NCBI GenBank assembly: GCA_022819825.1
Contig: JAJEGM010000037.1
Coordinates: 1 to 64,000, forward strand
Origin: Acidimicrobiia bacterium
GTDB lineage: Bacteria; Actinomycetota; Acidimicrobiia; Acidimicrobiales; Bin134
DNA: 64,000 nt
Reading direction: 5' to 3'
A program made the position numbers and the translations under genes. Under the pieces are notes generated by a model. That model did not search any database, was not told the DNA's origin, and saw only the letters and a program-made list of their open reading frames with translations. Shown piece after piece: positions 7,764-16,028 of the stretch. Position 1 is the first letter of the stretch; each line of letters opens with the position of its first letter.

Positions 7764-8603
7764 CTAGCCGGCATCGACAATTGGTTCTAGAGCGTCGGCC
7801 ATGTCGTGGACGGAGGCGGGGGGGATGGGGGTGAAGGGGTAGAGGATGGCTAGGTCTAGGCCGGCTGCTTTGTATTGCTCGGCTTGGGTGATGACGTTGT
7901 CGATGGGATCTTCAGCTCGGTAGATGAGGTGGGTGGAGGTGGTGATCTCCGCGGGGTCGCGGCCGATTTCATCGCAGCACTCCGCCAACCGGGCTTTGAC
8001 TTCGGCGAACTTAGCCACCTCGCCACCGGGGAAGTTCCAGTGGTCGGCCCACTTTGCCACTAAGGGCATGGTCCGCTTCGGGCCGGCGCCGCCGATGACG
8101 ATGGGCGGGGTGGGCTGCTGGGGGCCTTTGGGCTCATTGCGGGCGTTGGTGAGGGTGTAGTGGCGACCCTGGAAGTCGGTGATCGGCTGGCTGAGCAGCG
8201 AGACCACGCACTCCAGGTACTCCTCGAACCGGTCGAAGCGCTCGGCAAGGCTGATCCCGTAGGCTCCGGCCTCTACTTCGTTCCAGCCAGCGCCGAGCCC
8301 CAGGTCGAGTCGGCCGCCCGACACGATATCCAGAGACGAGGCCATGGCCGCGCAAAGCCCGGGATGCCGATAGGGGGCGGCATTGACCATCGACCCGATC
8401 CGAATGCGCTCGGTGGCCTGGGCCAGCGCGCTCAGGGTTACCCATGCCTCCAAGCACGGGCCCTCCTCGCCGCCGTAGATGGGGTAGAAGTGATCGAATA
8501 TCCAGGCCGACTCGTACCGGGGATCGGCGTCAAGCTCCTGCCATGTCTCCAACATGACTGACCACTCGATGTTCTGCGGCATGGTCTTGAATGCGAGCTG
8601 CAT
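7764..8603 (-). CDS. LLM-class flavin (probably F420)-dependent oxidoreductase
   Basis: 279 residues with the luciferase-like TIM-barrel pattern. It has SAWIFDHFYPIYGGEEGPCLEAWVTLSALAQAT, then RIRIGSMVNAAPYRHPGLCAAMASSLDIVSGGRLDLGLGAGW, and PPIVIGGAGPKRTMPLVAKWADHWN. These are the signatures of actinobacterial F420-dependent LLM enzymes. The reaction is probably a hydride transfer to or from an alcohol, aldehyde or enone. It stands alone on the minus strand and diverges from the gene at 8678. F420 rather than FMN use is inferred from the family. Confidence 0.85.
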   Translation of the reverse strand: MQLAFKTMPQNIEWSVMLETWQELDADPRYESAWIFDHFYPIYGGEEGPCLEAWVTLSALAQATERIRIGSMVNAAPYRHPGLCAAMASSLDIVSGGRLDLGLGAGWNEVEAGAYGISLAERFDRFEEYLECVVSLLSQPITDFQGRHYTLTNARNEPKGPQQPTPPIVIGGAGPKRTMPLVAKWADHWNFPGGEVAKFAEVKARLAECCDEIGRDPAEITTSTHLIYRAEDPIDNVITQAEQYKAAGLDLAILYPFTPIPPASVHDMADALEPIVDAG

Positions 8604-8677
8604 GTCTTGCCTCCGACGCTTCTATCTTCATCTCTGAGCCCACATAGAGTGAGCGCCGAGCGGAGAAAGGTCAAACC

Positions 8678-9844
8678 ATGACGAATGAGGCTGCGGCACG
8701 AGATCGGTTGATGACCGGGGAGGCGTGGAACGACTTCTGCGACACGATGCGAGCCGCCGGCCAGGTGGTGGTCGAACGCACTCCCGACGCCAACGAGCAA
8801 GACCGGGTGGAAGGGTTCCGCTACCTGACCCGCATGTCTCTGATGGCCTATATGCGCTGCATAGAGAACCTCCCCCCAATGGAGAAGAGGGCGATTTGGA
8901 TCATCCCGCCGCCCATGAAGGGCGGTCAGGGGGTCCAGTCGCCCGACCAGGACCATGTGGTACAACCCATCGACGCCACCAAGCGGTACCGGGTCACCGG
9001 CCAACGGGGCTCCGCCCCCTACGTCCACATGTCGGCGTGGACCCCGAAGGTGCCCGACTGGGTCGGGGTGGAATCAGTGGGCGACCGGGCCGTCGCGGTG
9101 CTGGAGGAGTTCAATCCGAGCTGGTCGCAGACTCCCTTCACCGCCCTGCTCGACGAATTCACCGACGGTGCCGGAAACGTCGATTTCGTGCTCTCGGTGG
9201 ACGATCCCGGGGTCGACAACTGGATGGCGGTCGCCCCGGAGACCCGAGAGCTGATGATGCGAATCGTCTACGACGACCGCGACTCTCAATCGGCGCCTCG
9301 GCTGATGATCGAGCCCCTCGAGCCCACCCCGGTGATTGAAACGCCGGACGCGGCCGAGATGTCGAAGCGGCTGGCCCTCGCGGCCCAAATGGTGCTGTCG
9401 GTGCAGTCCGACTACTCCGACTGGACCGACACGCTGCTCAAGGAAGAGAACCAGCTACAGCTCACTACCGAGCACTATCTCCGGGTGGGCGGCTCCCCCG
9501 ACGACCGCCACTTCGAGTTCGGCTACTGGCGCATCGGCGAGGGGGAGGCACTGTTGGTGGAGTTCAAGCCCCCGGTTTGCCGCCATTGGAACTTCCAACT
9601 CTGCAATCACTGGATGGAGAACCTGGCCAATTACTTCACCGGCCAGGGCTACGCATCGTCTCAAGACGTCGAGGCCGACGCTGATGGAGTGGTGCGGCTG
9701 GTGGTGGCGGCCGAGAAGCCGGCAACGGGTGTCTGGGTCGACACCGCGGGCCGCGACCACGGCGTGATGGGGTTGCGTTTCGTGGAGCACGAGTCGGTCC
9801 CCGTGATCACCACGAAGCTGGTGCGCTTCTCCGATCTGGGCTGA
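8678..9844 (+). CDS. DUF1214-type protein of unknown function
   Basis: 388 residues, no signal peptide. The C-terminal third has DRHFEFGYWRIGEGEALLVEFKPPVCRHWNFQLCNHWMEN, which resembles DUF1214 domains, a beta-rich fold often found with DUF1254. An aromatic-rich core (GYW, WNFQLCNHW) could form a binding pocket. No catalytic set is obvious. A GAGAAAGG ribosome-binding site is 7 nt before the ATG, and a TAGAGT -10-like box is at 8645-8650. It converges with the gene at 9863-10822. The specific role is unknown. Confidence 0.65.
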   Translation: MTNEAAARDRLMTGEAWNDFCDTMRAAGQVVVERTPDANEQDRVEGFRYLTRMSLMAYMRCIENLPPMEKRAIWIIPPPMKGGQGVQSPDQDHVVQPIDATKRYRVTGQRGSAPYVHMSAWTPKVPDWVGVESVGDRAVAVLEEFNPSWSQTPFTALLDEFTDGAGNVDFVLSVDDPGVDNWMAVAPETRELMMRIVYDDRDSQSAPRLMIEPLEPTPVIETPDAAEMSKRLALAAQMVLSVQSDYSDWTDTLLKEENQLQLTTEHYLRVGGSPDDRHFEFGYWRIGEGEALLVEFKPPVCRHWNFQLCNHWMENLANYFTGQGYASSQDVEADADGVVRLVVAAEKPATGVWVDTAGRDHGVMGLRFVEHESVPVITTKLVRFSDLG

Positions 9845-9862
9845 CGGGGCAGCGGCGGCTGA

Positions 9863-10822
9863 TTAGTAGTCGAACACCGAGGGCAGCGCGTCCATGGGGC
9901 GGGCCTCAGGGTATTGCTCGGCGATCATGGCCGCGTGGTCGGTGTCGTCGTCGATGCGGTTGGGGTCGAAGCGAGCGTCGATCCCCCGCTCCTCCAGGTC
10001 GGCGTTGAACCGGGCGGCGATGTCATCGCGGCTCAGGGGATTGGAGGCCAGTCGGTTCTTGTGGTCGGCGTCGATGTACACATCGGCCTTCCACAGCACG
10101 CTGATCCGGATGTCGGCCAGTGGCGTGCGGTACACCTCCTCGCCGTGGTCGGTGACAACCCAGTCGCCATCGGGGCTGCCCGCCGGGGCTAACTCGGCCA
10201 TCGGGGTGACCATGGGCGTGCCGATATCGAAGGGGCCGATGGCGTTAACCTGGTGGAACATTCCGTGGTTGTCGCCCATGAGCGCGGTGTTGGCCATGTT
10301 GCCCACATGCTCTTCGGGAGGCTGGTCGGGACCGTAGGGCCAGTAGCGGATCCCGCCCCCGTCCACATCGTTGAGCCACCAAATGGCCGTGGCCTGCGGG
10401 AACGACAGATCTTCGAACAGGCCCGACCACAGCATGGCCCTAAGCAGCCACATCGGGGTGTTGGTGCGGTCGCGGCCCGCGAAGCGGGGGTTGTCGGTGT
10501 GGGCCGGCCCGGCTTGCGGAATGGCCATCATCTGGTTCACATACACGCTGTGGGGCTCCACGATCTCAGCGCGGTAGAACGCCTTGGCCGAGTCGATGTA
10601 GACCGGATTGTCCAGAAACACCTCCGACCCCGGCACGGCGATGGTCTCGTTCACCCAGTCGTCCCGGAACCAAAGCGGACGGGTGCGAGCGTGGGGGTCG
10701 GCCCCAGGGTTGTACCAACCTCCCAACGGCACATAGGGGGCCTCTTGGGCCAGCAGCTTGATCGCAGCCCCGACATCATCGAGCACATCAGTAAGCAGAA
10801 TCGGCGGATCAGAAACGTGCAT
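9863..10822 (-). CDS. Uncharacterised protein with an HxD...H pattern (possible metal-dependent oxygenase)
   Basis: 319 residues from ATG 10822, which has TACCGT 8 nt upstream. The reading frame stays open further upstream but is probably not translated. Notable segments are PAHTDNPRFAGRDR (HxD near residue 106), a Trp-rich stretch AIWWLNDVDGGGIRYWPYG, and GMFHQVNAIG about 95 residues after the HxD. A HxD plus distal His triad would suit a cupin-fold iron/2-oxoglutarate oxygenase, but the rest of that signature is not clear. I do not assign a function. It converges on the DUF1214-type gene with an 18-bp gap. Confidence 0.55.
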   Translation of the reverse strand: MHVSDPPILLTDVLDDVGAAIKLLAQEAPYVPLGGWYNPGADPHARTRPLWFRDDWVNETIAVPGSEVFLDNPVYIDSAKAFYRAEIVEPHSVYVNQMMAIPQAGPAHTDNPRFAGRDRTNTPMWLLRAMLWSGLFEDLSFPQATAIWWLNDVDGGGIRYWPYGPDQPPEEHVGNMANTALMGDNHGMFHQVNAIGPFDIGTPMVTPMAELAPAGSPDGDWVVTDHGEEVYRTPLADIRISVLWKADVYIDADHKNRLASNPLSRDDIAARFNADLEERGIDARFDPNRIDDDTDHAAMIAEQYPEARPMDALPSVFDY

Positions 10823-10830
10823 CGCCCCCG

Positions 10831-10836
10831 ACGGTA
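10831..10836 (-). promoter_or_regulatory. -10 element TACCGT upstream of the HxD protein
   Basis: Minus-strand TACCGT lies 8 nt before the ATG at 10822 and fits the TAnnnT pattern. It supports choosing this ATG rather than an upstream in-frame start, with a leaderless or nearly leaderless message. Confidence 0.45.
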
Positions 10837-10870
10837 CCAGAGGCCACCGCCGTCCATGTTCCTGTCGGCC

Positions 10871-10876
10871 TAGGTT
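10871..10876 (+). promoter_or_regulatory. -10 element TAGGTT for the first transporter operon
   Basis: TAGGTT lies 8 nt before ATG 10885, with no Shine-Dalgarno in between, so transcription probably starts at or beside the start codon. It would drive the MFS-LivF, LivHMG and LivK genes, whose reading frames overlap by 1 and 4 bases. Confidence 0.45.
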
Positions 10877-10884
10877 AACTCCCC

Positions 10885-13158
10885 ATGGGAGCGGGGGATC
10901 CCAGTCCAGGAGCGAGTGGACTGACCGATCAGATCCTGGCCGCGGAGGTCGAGCGCCAGGCAGAGATGGCCGCGGAGCCACAGATTCTGGACGACAGCGA
11001 GCTTCCCGGCGTCGGCGCCAAGGAACTCTCGCTGCGAGAGGCTGTCGCAGCCGGGGGTGTGTCCACCATCGTCCTGCTGGGGGCACTTGACGCTGCCGAT
11101 GCCCTTGGAATCAGCGCACTGGGCCTCCTCGGCCCCGACGTCCAGGAATCGCTCGGGGTAAGCGACGCCGTACTGGGCACCATCACCGCCGGAGGCAACG
11201 TGTTCATCGTGGCCGGCGGTCTGCTGCTGTCCCGGATCGCCGACAACAGCAACCGGACGAAATTGGTGGCCCTGGCCACCATCTTCTGGTCGGCCATGAC
11301 CCTCCTGCTGGGATTCGTGCCCACCGCGCTCTGGTTCTTCATTGTGAACTGCGCCATCGCCTTCGGGCGGTCGCAGACCCATCCGGTGCAGGGCGCCATC
11401 ATGGCCGACAGCTACCCGGTCGAGGCTCGGGCCCGGGTGTATGCCGCCAAGGACGTGGCCGGACGATCGGGCGCATTCATCGCGCCGCTGGCCGTCGGCG
11501 GGTTGGTTTCGCTGATCGGCGGCGACGACGCCTGGCGCTGGGGTTTTATCGCCGCGTCCTTTCCGACGCTGATCATCGGCGCGGCCATCTTGTTCCTCAC
11601 CGACCCGCCCCGGGGCCAATTCGAGCAGCGCGCCACCGTCGGCGAGGCGCTGACCGACTTGAAGCCGGGGCCCATATCGCTCGGTGCCGCCTTCCAGCGG
11701 CTCTTCAAGGTGCGCACGCTCAAATGGGCGTTCGTGGGCGCGGTGGCCATCGGCTTCAGCTTGATCTCCGACGGGCTATTCCTGAACCTCTACCTCGACG
11801 AACGCTTCGACCTAGGCCCGTTTGAGCGGGCCCTGGCCAACAACACTCCCGGCGTGATCGCCCTGTTCATGATCCCGTTCGTGGCCAAGTGGTACGACAC
11901 CTTCTACCGCCGCACCCCGCCGCGGGCAATGGCCCTGCTGGGGATGCTGTTCTTCCCGATGGCGTTCTTCACGGTGCTCCAGCTGCTGATGCCATCACCG
12001 GCCACATTCGCAGTGATGGCCGGGCTCAAAGCGCTGTTTGCCGCTCCGGCCCTCTCGCTGCTGGGGCCAACCCTGGCCCACATCAACCCCTACCGCATGC
12101 GGGCGCTGGGCTCAGCCATCGGCATGTCGCTGGTCTTCGGGGTTGGGGGCCTCGGGGGAGCGATCTTGATGGGCCTGATCTCCGATGCCACCTCGCCCCG
12201 CACGGCCCTGCTGGCCGTGGTTCCCGCGGGCATGGTCGTCGGCGGTTTGTTCATGATCAACGGGTCCCGGCACATCCGGGCCGACCTAACGCTGGTGGTC
12301 GAAGAGATCAGAGAGGAGAAGGCCGAGAGCGACCGCATGAAGGCCGACCCCCACTCCATCCCTGTGCTCTCGCTCCACAACATCGACTTCTCCTACGGGC
12401 CGGTGCAGGTGCTCTTCGACGTGAACCTCGAAGTGGCCCGGGGTGAAACCCTGGCGCTGCTCGGAACCAACGGCGCAGGCAAGTCAACCGCCCTGCGGGT
12501 GGCCGCCGGTTTGGGTATCCCCTCCCGGGGCGTCGTACGGCTCAACGGTCGCAACATGACATTGGCGTCGCCCGAGCAGCGAGTGAGGGAGGGCATCTTC
12601 TTGCTGCCGGGCGGCCAAGGAGTGTTTCCCCACCTCACAGTGCTCGAGAACCTCGAGACATCGGCGGCGATCATCCGCAGCGACGCCGGCACAAAGCCCG
12701 ACATCGCGGGGCGGCTGGATAGGGCGTTCGAGCTGTTCCCGGTGCTCGCCCAGCGGCCCAAGGCCTTGGCTCACGACCTCAGCGGCGGGCAGAAGCAGAT
12801 GCTGGCGCTGGCCCGAGTGATCATGCACGACCCGGAGGTGCTCATCATCGACGAGCTCTCCCTTGGCCTTGCCCCTGTCGTGGTCCAAGACCTGCTGGCC
12901 GTGGTCGAGCGTCTGCGCGACGCCGGCCAGACGATGATCATCGTGGAGCAGTCGCTCAATGTCGCCCTGACATTGGCTGATCGTGCTGTGTTCATGGAGA
13001 AGGGCCATGTGCGATTCACCGGGTCGGCCCAGAGCCTTTTGGAGCGCGACGACTTGGCCCGCGCCGTGTTCTTGGGCCGCGACGCGGCCACCAGCCCGCA
13101 AACTGATCTGGATCGCGCCGAGACCGACCGCACGCAATCTGATCAGGACGAAAACTGA
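10885..13158 (+). CDS. MFS permease fused to a LivF-type ABC ATPase
   Basis: 757 residues. Residues about 55-470 form a 12-helix major facilitator-like region (for example SRIADNSNRTKLVALATIFW, FGRSQTHPVQGAIMADSYPV and a late helix bundle). From about residue 492 a LivF-type ABC domain starts (IDFSYGPVQVLFDVNL). It has Walker A GTNGAGKST near 526, signature LSGGQKQML near 631 and Walker B VLIIDELSLG near 652. LivF normally is a separate ATPase of branched-chain amino acid importers. The gene overlaps the LivHMG fusion by one base (TGATG), so the proteins should be made together. How the MFS part cooperates with an ABC importer is unknown. A second fusion of the same design is at 35469. Confidence 0.9.
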   Translation: MGAGDPSPGASGLTDQILAAEVERQAEMAAEPQILDDSELPGVGAKELSLREAVAAGGVSTIVLLGALDAADALGISALGLLGPDVQESLGVSDAVLGTITAGGNVFIVAGGLLLSRIADNSNRTKLVALATIFWSAMTLLLGFVPTALWFFIVNCAIAFGRSQTHPVQGAIMADSYPVEARARVYAAKDVAGRSGAFIAPLAVGGLVSLIGGDDAWRWGFIAASFPTLIIGAAILFLTDPPRGQFEQRATVGEALTDLKPGPISLGAAFQRLFKVRTLKWAFVGAVAIGFSLISDGLFLNLYLDERFDLGPFERALANNTPGVIALFMIPFVAKWYDTFYRRTPPRAMALLGMLFFPMAFFTVLQLLMPSPATFAVMAGLKALFAAPALSLLGPTLAHINPYRMRALGSAIGMSLVFGVGGLGGAILMGLISDATSPRTALLAVVPAGMVVGGLFMINGSRHIRADLTLVVEEIREEKAESDRMKADPHSIPVLSLHNIDFSYGPVQVLFDVNLEVARGETLALLGTNGAGKSTALRVAAGLGIPSRGVVRLNGRNMTLASPEQRVREGIFLLPGGQGVFPHLTVLENLETSAAIIRSDAGTKPDIAGRLDRAFELFPVLAQRPKALAHDLSGGQKQMLALARVIMHDPEVLIIDELSLGLAPVVVQDLLAVVERLRDAGQTMIIVEQSLNVALTLADRAVFMEKGHVRFTGSAQSLLERDDLARAVFLGRDAATSPQTDLDRAETDRTQSDQDEN

Positions 13159-16028
13159 TGGTGGCCTTCACCCTCACCAGCCAAATCGTCTACCTCGGGG
13201 TGATCGACGGCCTGCTGATCGGCTTTCTGGCGTTGGGCATTGTGCTGATCTACCGGGCCAGCGGGGTCATCAACTTCGCGGTGGGATCGCTGGGGGTGCT
13301 GTCGGCCAGCCTTCTGGCCCTGTTGGTGCTCAACTACGGCTGGCCCTTCTGGCCCGCGGTCATCGTCTCGGTGGTGGCGGGCGGCCTGATCGCCGCCGCG
13401 CTGGAACTCACCGTGATCACCCGGCTGTTCCGCGCCCCGAGGGTCATACTCCTGGTGGCCACCATCGGGATCGCCCAGCTCTGCGAGCTGCTCCAGGTTG
13501 CGCTGCCTGACATCGACGTGTCGATGGCGAACCGATACCCGGTGGCGCTCTCCGGCCGGTGGGAGATTCTCGGGCTGCGAGTGCGAGGCGTCGAGCTGAT
13601 CGTGATCATCGTCGTTCCCGTCCTAACCGCGGCCCTCACCTACTACCTCCAGCGCACGGCGCAAGGCCGGGCAATTCGGGCCGCGGCCTCCAACCCCGAC
13701 CTGGCCCGGCTCACCGCCATCAGCCCCAAGATCATCTCGACCATCACTTGGATCATCGCGGGGCTCCTAGCCGCAGTGGCATTGATCCTGGTGGCGGGGA
13801 TCAACGGCCAGCCCAGCGGCTTTCGGTCGCTGGGGCCGGCCACCCTGGTCCAGGTTCTGGCCGCAGCCCTGATCGGGCGGCTTCGCAACTTCCCGGCAGC
13901 GATGATTGCCGGAGTGGCCCTCGGGTTGCTCCGATCCCTGCTGGTTTTCAACTGGCCGACCACCGCAGGGCTCTACGACGGATCTCTCTTCCTGATCGTT
14001 ATCGCCACCACACTGGTGGCCGGCCGACGGCTCACCGGCAGAGACGAGTCGTTCTCGTTCGTGCCCACCACCCGCCCGCTTCCCCACGCGGTGGCCCGCC
14101 TCTGGTGGGTCCGCCACTCTTCCCGCATCGGTATCGGCCTGCTCATTGCGGGCGCGGCCATTCTCCCTTTCCTGGTCACCCTGGCATCGCGCCAGCTCCT
14201 GTTCAGTGAAGTGCTGCTCTTCGCCCTGATCGGCATCTCGCTGGTGGTGCTCTCCGGATGGACCGGACAGATCTCGCTGGGGCAGGCGGCGCTGGCCGGC
14301 ATCGGCGGTCTGACCACCGCCGCACTGGTGGCGGGACGCGATATCGGGGTCGGCGTTGGCGAGGCATCGTTCACACTGGCCCTGCCCGATATCCACTTCC
14401 TGTTGGCACTGCTGGTGGGCGCGGCAGTGACCGGTGCCGTCGCAGTGGTCATCGGGTTGGGGGCGTTGCGGATTCGGGGCTTCCACCTCGCCATAGCCAC
14501 CTTGGCGTTGGCCCTCCTGGGGCAGCAATTTCTCTGGCGGCGACCATTCCTCTCCGGCGATTCCTACACCGTTTCTCTCCCCCGAGCCGCGGGACCTGTT
14601 GACCTGGCCGACCAGCGCACCTACTACTTCTTCTCGCTGATTGCCCTGGTGGTGGTGATTGTTCTGGTGGCCAGAATGCGGGCCACCGGGGTCGGGCGCC
14701 GATGGCTGGCGGTGCGAGACAACAGCACTGCTGCGTCGGCGTACACGATCTCGCCCTCCCGGGCGGGAATCCAGGCGTTCGTGGTGTCCGGGGTGATCGC
14801 CGGGCTCGGCGGTGGACTGTTGGCCGGGCTGTACGTCTCCATTGGACTGACCGAGCGGTTCCAGCTCCAAGATTCCATCGAGGTTGTCGCCATCGCGGTG
14901 ATCGGCGGCGCCGGAACCGTGGTCGGACCGATTCTGGGCGCCCTGTGGATCGTGGGCCTTCCCGCCTTGTGGCCGGCCAACGAGTTGGTGCCGCTTCTGA
15001 CATCCTCTGTCGGGCTGCTGATCCTGTTGATGTACTTTCCGGGCGGATTCGCCCAAGTGGTGCTCACCGGACGCGACCGCTTCCTAGGCTGGTACGCGGC
15101 CCGGCTTCCCGAACCCGAGCCGCCGCCCAAACGCGAGGTGGCCAGCGTCGTGTCCCGATCTGACGCAGTTGCCGTCACCGGGCCGGTGCTGGTTGCCGAA
15201 GAGGTGACGGTGACTTTCGGAGGCCTGACCGCAGTCGACGACGCCTCGATCCGAGTCCATTCCGGAGAGGTGGTGGGCCTTATCGGTACCAACGGGGCGG
15301 GCAAGACCACCCTGATGAACGCCATCAGCGGATTCGTCCCGTGCTCCGGTCGAATCGAGCTCGAAGGCCGCGCCATCGAGAAGATGGCCGCCGACCGGCG
15401 AGCTGCGCTTGGTTTGGGCCGGGCGTTTCAGCAGTCGCGGCTGTTTCCCGATCTGACCGTGCTCGAGACCCTGGCAGTGGCGGCCGAATCGCGCCAGCGA
15501 ACCTCATTCACCACCGCAGTGGCGCATCTTCCCAACGGTTATCGCCGCGACCAGGCCCAGCGAGCCCACGCCCACGACATCGCCGACTTCCTCGGCCTCG
15601 GCCCCTACGCCGACAAGTTCACCTCCGAGCTCTCCACCGGCACCCGTCGCATCGTCGAACTTGGCTGCCTGCTGGCTCTGGAGGCCCGCGTGCTGTGCCT
15701 GGACGAGCCCACTGGAGGTGTGGCCCAGCGCGAAGTCGAGGCGTTTGCGCCCCTGCTGTTGTCAATCAAAGATCAACTGGGCGCCGCCATGCTTGTGATT
15801 GAGCACGACATGCCCATGATCATGCAGATCAGCCACCGGATCTACTGTCTGGAAGCAGGCCGCGTGATTGCGATGGGGTCGCCCGCTGAGGTTCGTGCCG
15901 ATCCCGCGGTCATCGCCTCCTACTTGGGCACCGACGAACGGGCCATCCGCCGGTCAGGGGCAACCGCTTCAGCCGAAGAAGCCCATTTCCCCACGCCGAC
16001 TACTGTTCTCAACGAGGGGGAAACATGA
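13158..16028 (+). CDS. LivH-LivM-LivG triple fusion (two permeases plus ATPase)
   Basis: 956 residues. Residues 1 to about 290 match LivH-type permease (IDGLLIGFLALGIVLIYRASGVINFAVGSLG), about 330-640 match LivM (SGWTGQISLGQAALAGIGG ... VRDNSTAASAYTISPSRAGI), and about 675-930 match LivG. The LivG part has Walker A GTNGAGKTTLMN near residue 709 and Walker B VLCLDEPTGG. In place of the usual LSGGQ-like signature it reads LSTGTRRIVELG, a feature shared with the paralogue at 37706. With the preceding LivF domain and following binding protein this completes an importer in three chains. The substrate is not necessarily an amino acid. Confidence 0.92.
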   Translation: MVAFTLTSQIVYLGVIDGLLIGFLALGIVLIYRASGVINFAVGSLGVLSASLLALLVLNYGWPFWPAVIVSVVAGGLIAAALELTVITRLFRAPRVILLVATIGIAQLCELLQVALPDIDVSMANRYPVALSGRWEILGLRVRGVELIVIIVVPVLTAALTYYLQRTAQGRAIRAAASNPDLARLTAISPKIISTITWIIAGLLAAVALILVAGINGQPSGFRSLGPATLVQVLAAALIGRLRNFPAAMIAGVALGLLRSLLVFNWPTTAGLYDGSLFLIVIATTLVAGRRLTGRDESFSFVPTTRPLPHAVARLWWVRHSSRIGIGLLIAGAAILPFLVTLASRQLLFSEVLLFALIGISLVVLSGWTGQISLGQAALAGIGGLTTAALVAGRDIGVGVGEASFTLALPDIHFLLALLVGAAVTGAVAVVIGLGALRIRGFHLAIATLALALLGQQFLWRRPFLSGDSYTVSLPRAAGPVDLADQRTYYFFSLIALVVVIVLVARMRATGVGRRWLAVRDNSTAASAYTISPSRAGIQAFVVSGVIAGLGGGLLAGLYVSIGLTERFQLQDSIEVVAIAVIGGAGTVVGPILGALWIVGLPALWPANELVPLLTSSVGLLILLMYFPGGFAQVVLTGRDRFLGWYAARLPEPEPPPKREVASVVSRSDAVAVTGPVLVAEEVTVTFGGLTAVDDASIRVHSGEVVGLIGTNGAGKTTLMNAISGFVPCSGRIELEGRAIEKMAADRRAALGLGRAFQQSRLFPDLTVLETLAVAAESRQRTSFTTAVAHLPNGYRRDQAQRAHAHDIADFLGLGPYADKFTSELSTGTRRIVELGCLLALEARVLCLDEPTGGVAQREVEAFAPLLLSIKDQLGAAMLVIEHDMPMIMQISHRIYCLEAGRVIAMGSPAEVRADPAVIASYLGTDERAIRRSGATASAEEAHFPTPTTVLNEGET

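Noticed and set aside
10885-13158. MFS-LivF fusion as an assembly error
   Set aside because: A diverged paralogue with the same architecture and the same one-base overlap with LivHMG is present at 35469.
13767-15056. Long antisense open frame across the LivHMG fusion
   Set aside because: It is a codon-bias shadow of a well-supported gene in high-GC DNA; its translation is rich in Gln, Gly and His and matches no family. The same applies to long antisense frames at 19097-20437, 32289-33794, 34103-35464 and 54703-56007.
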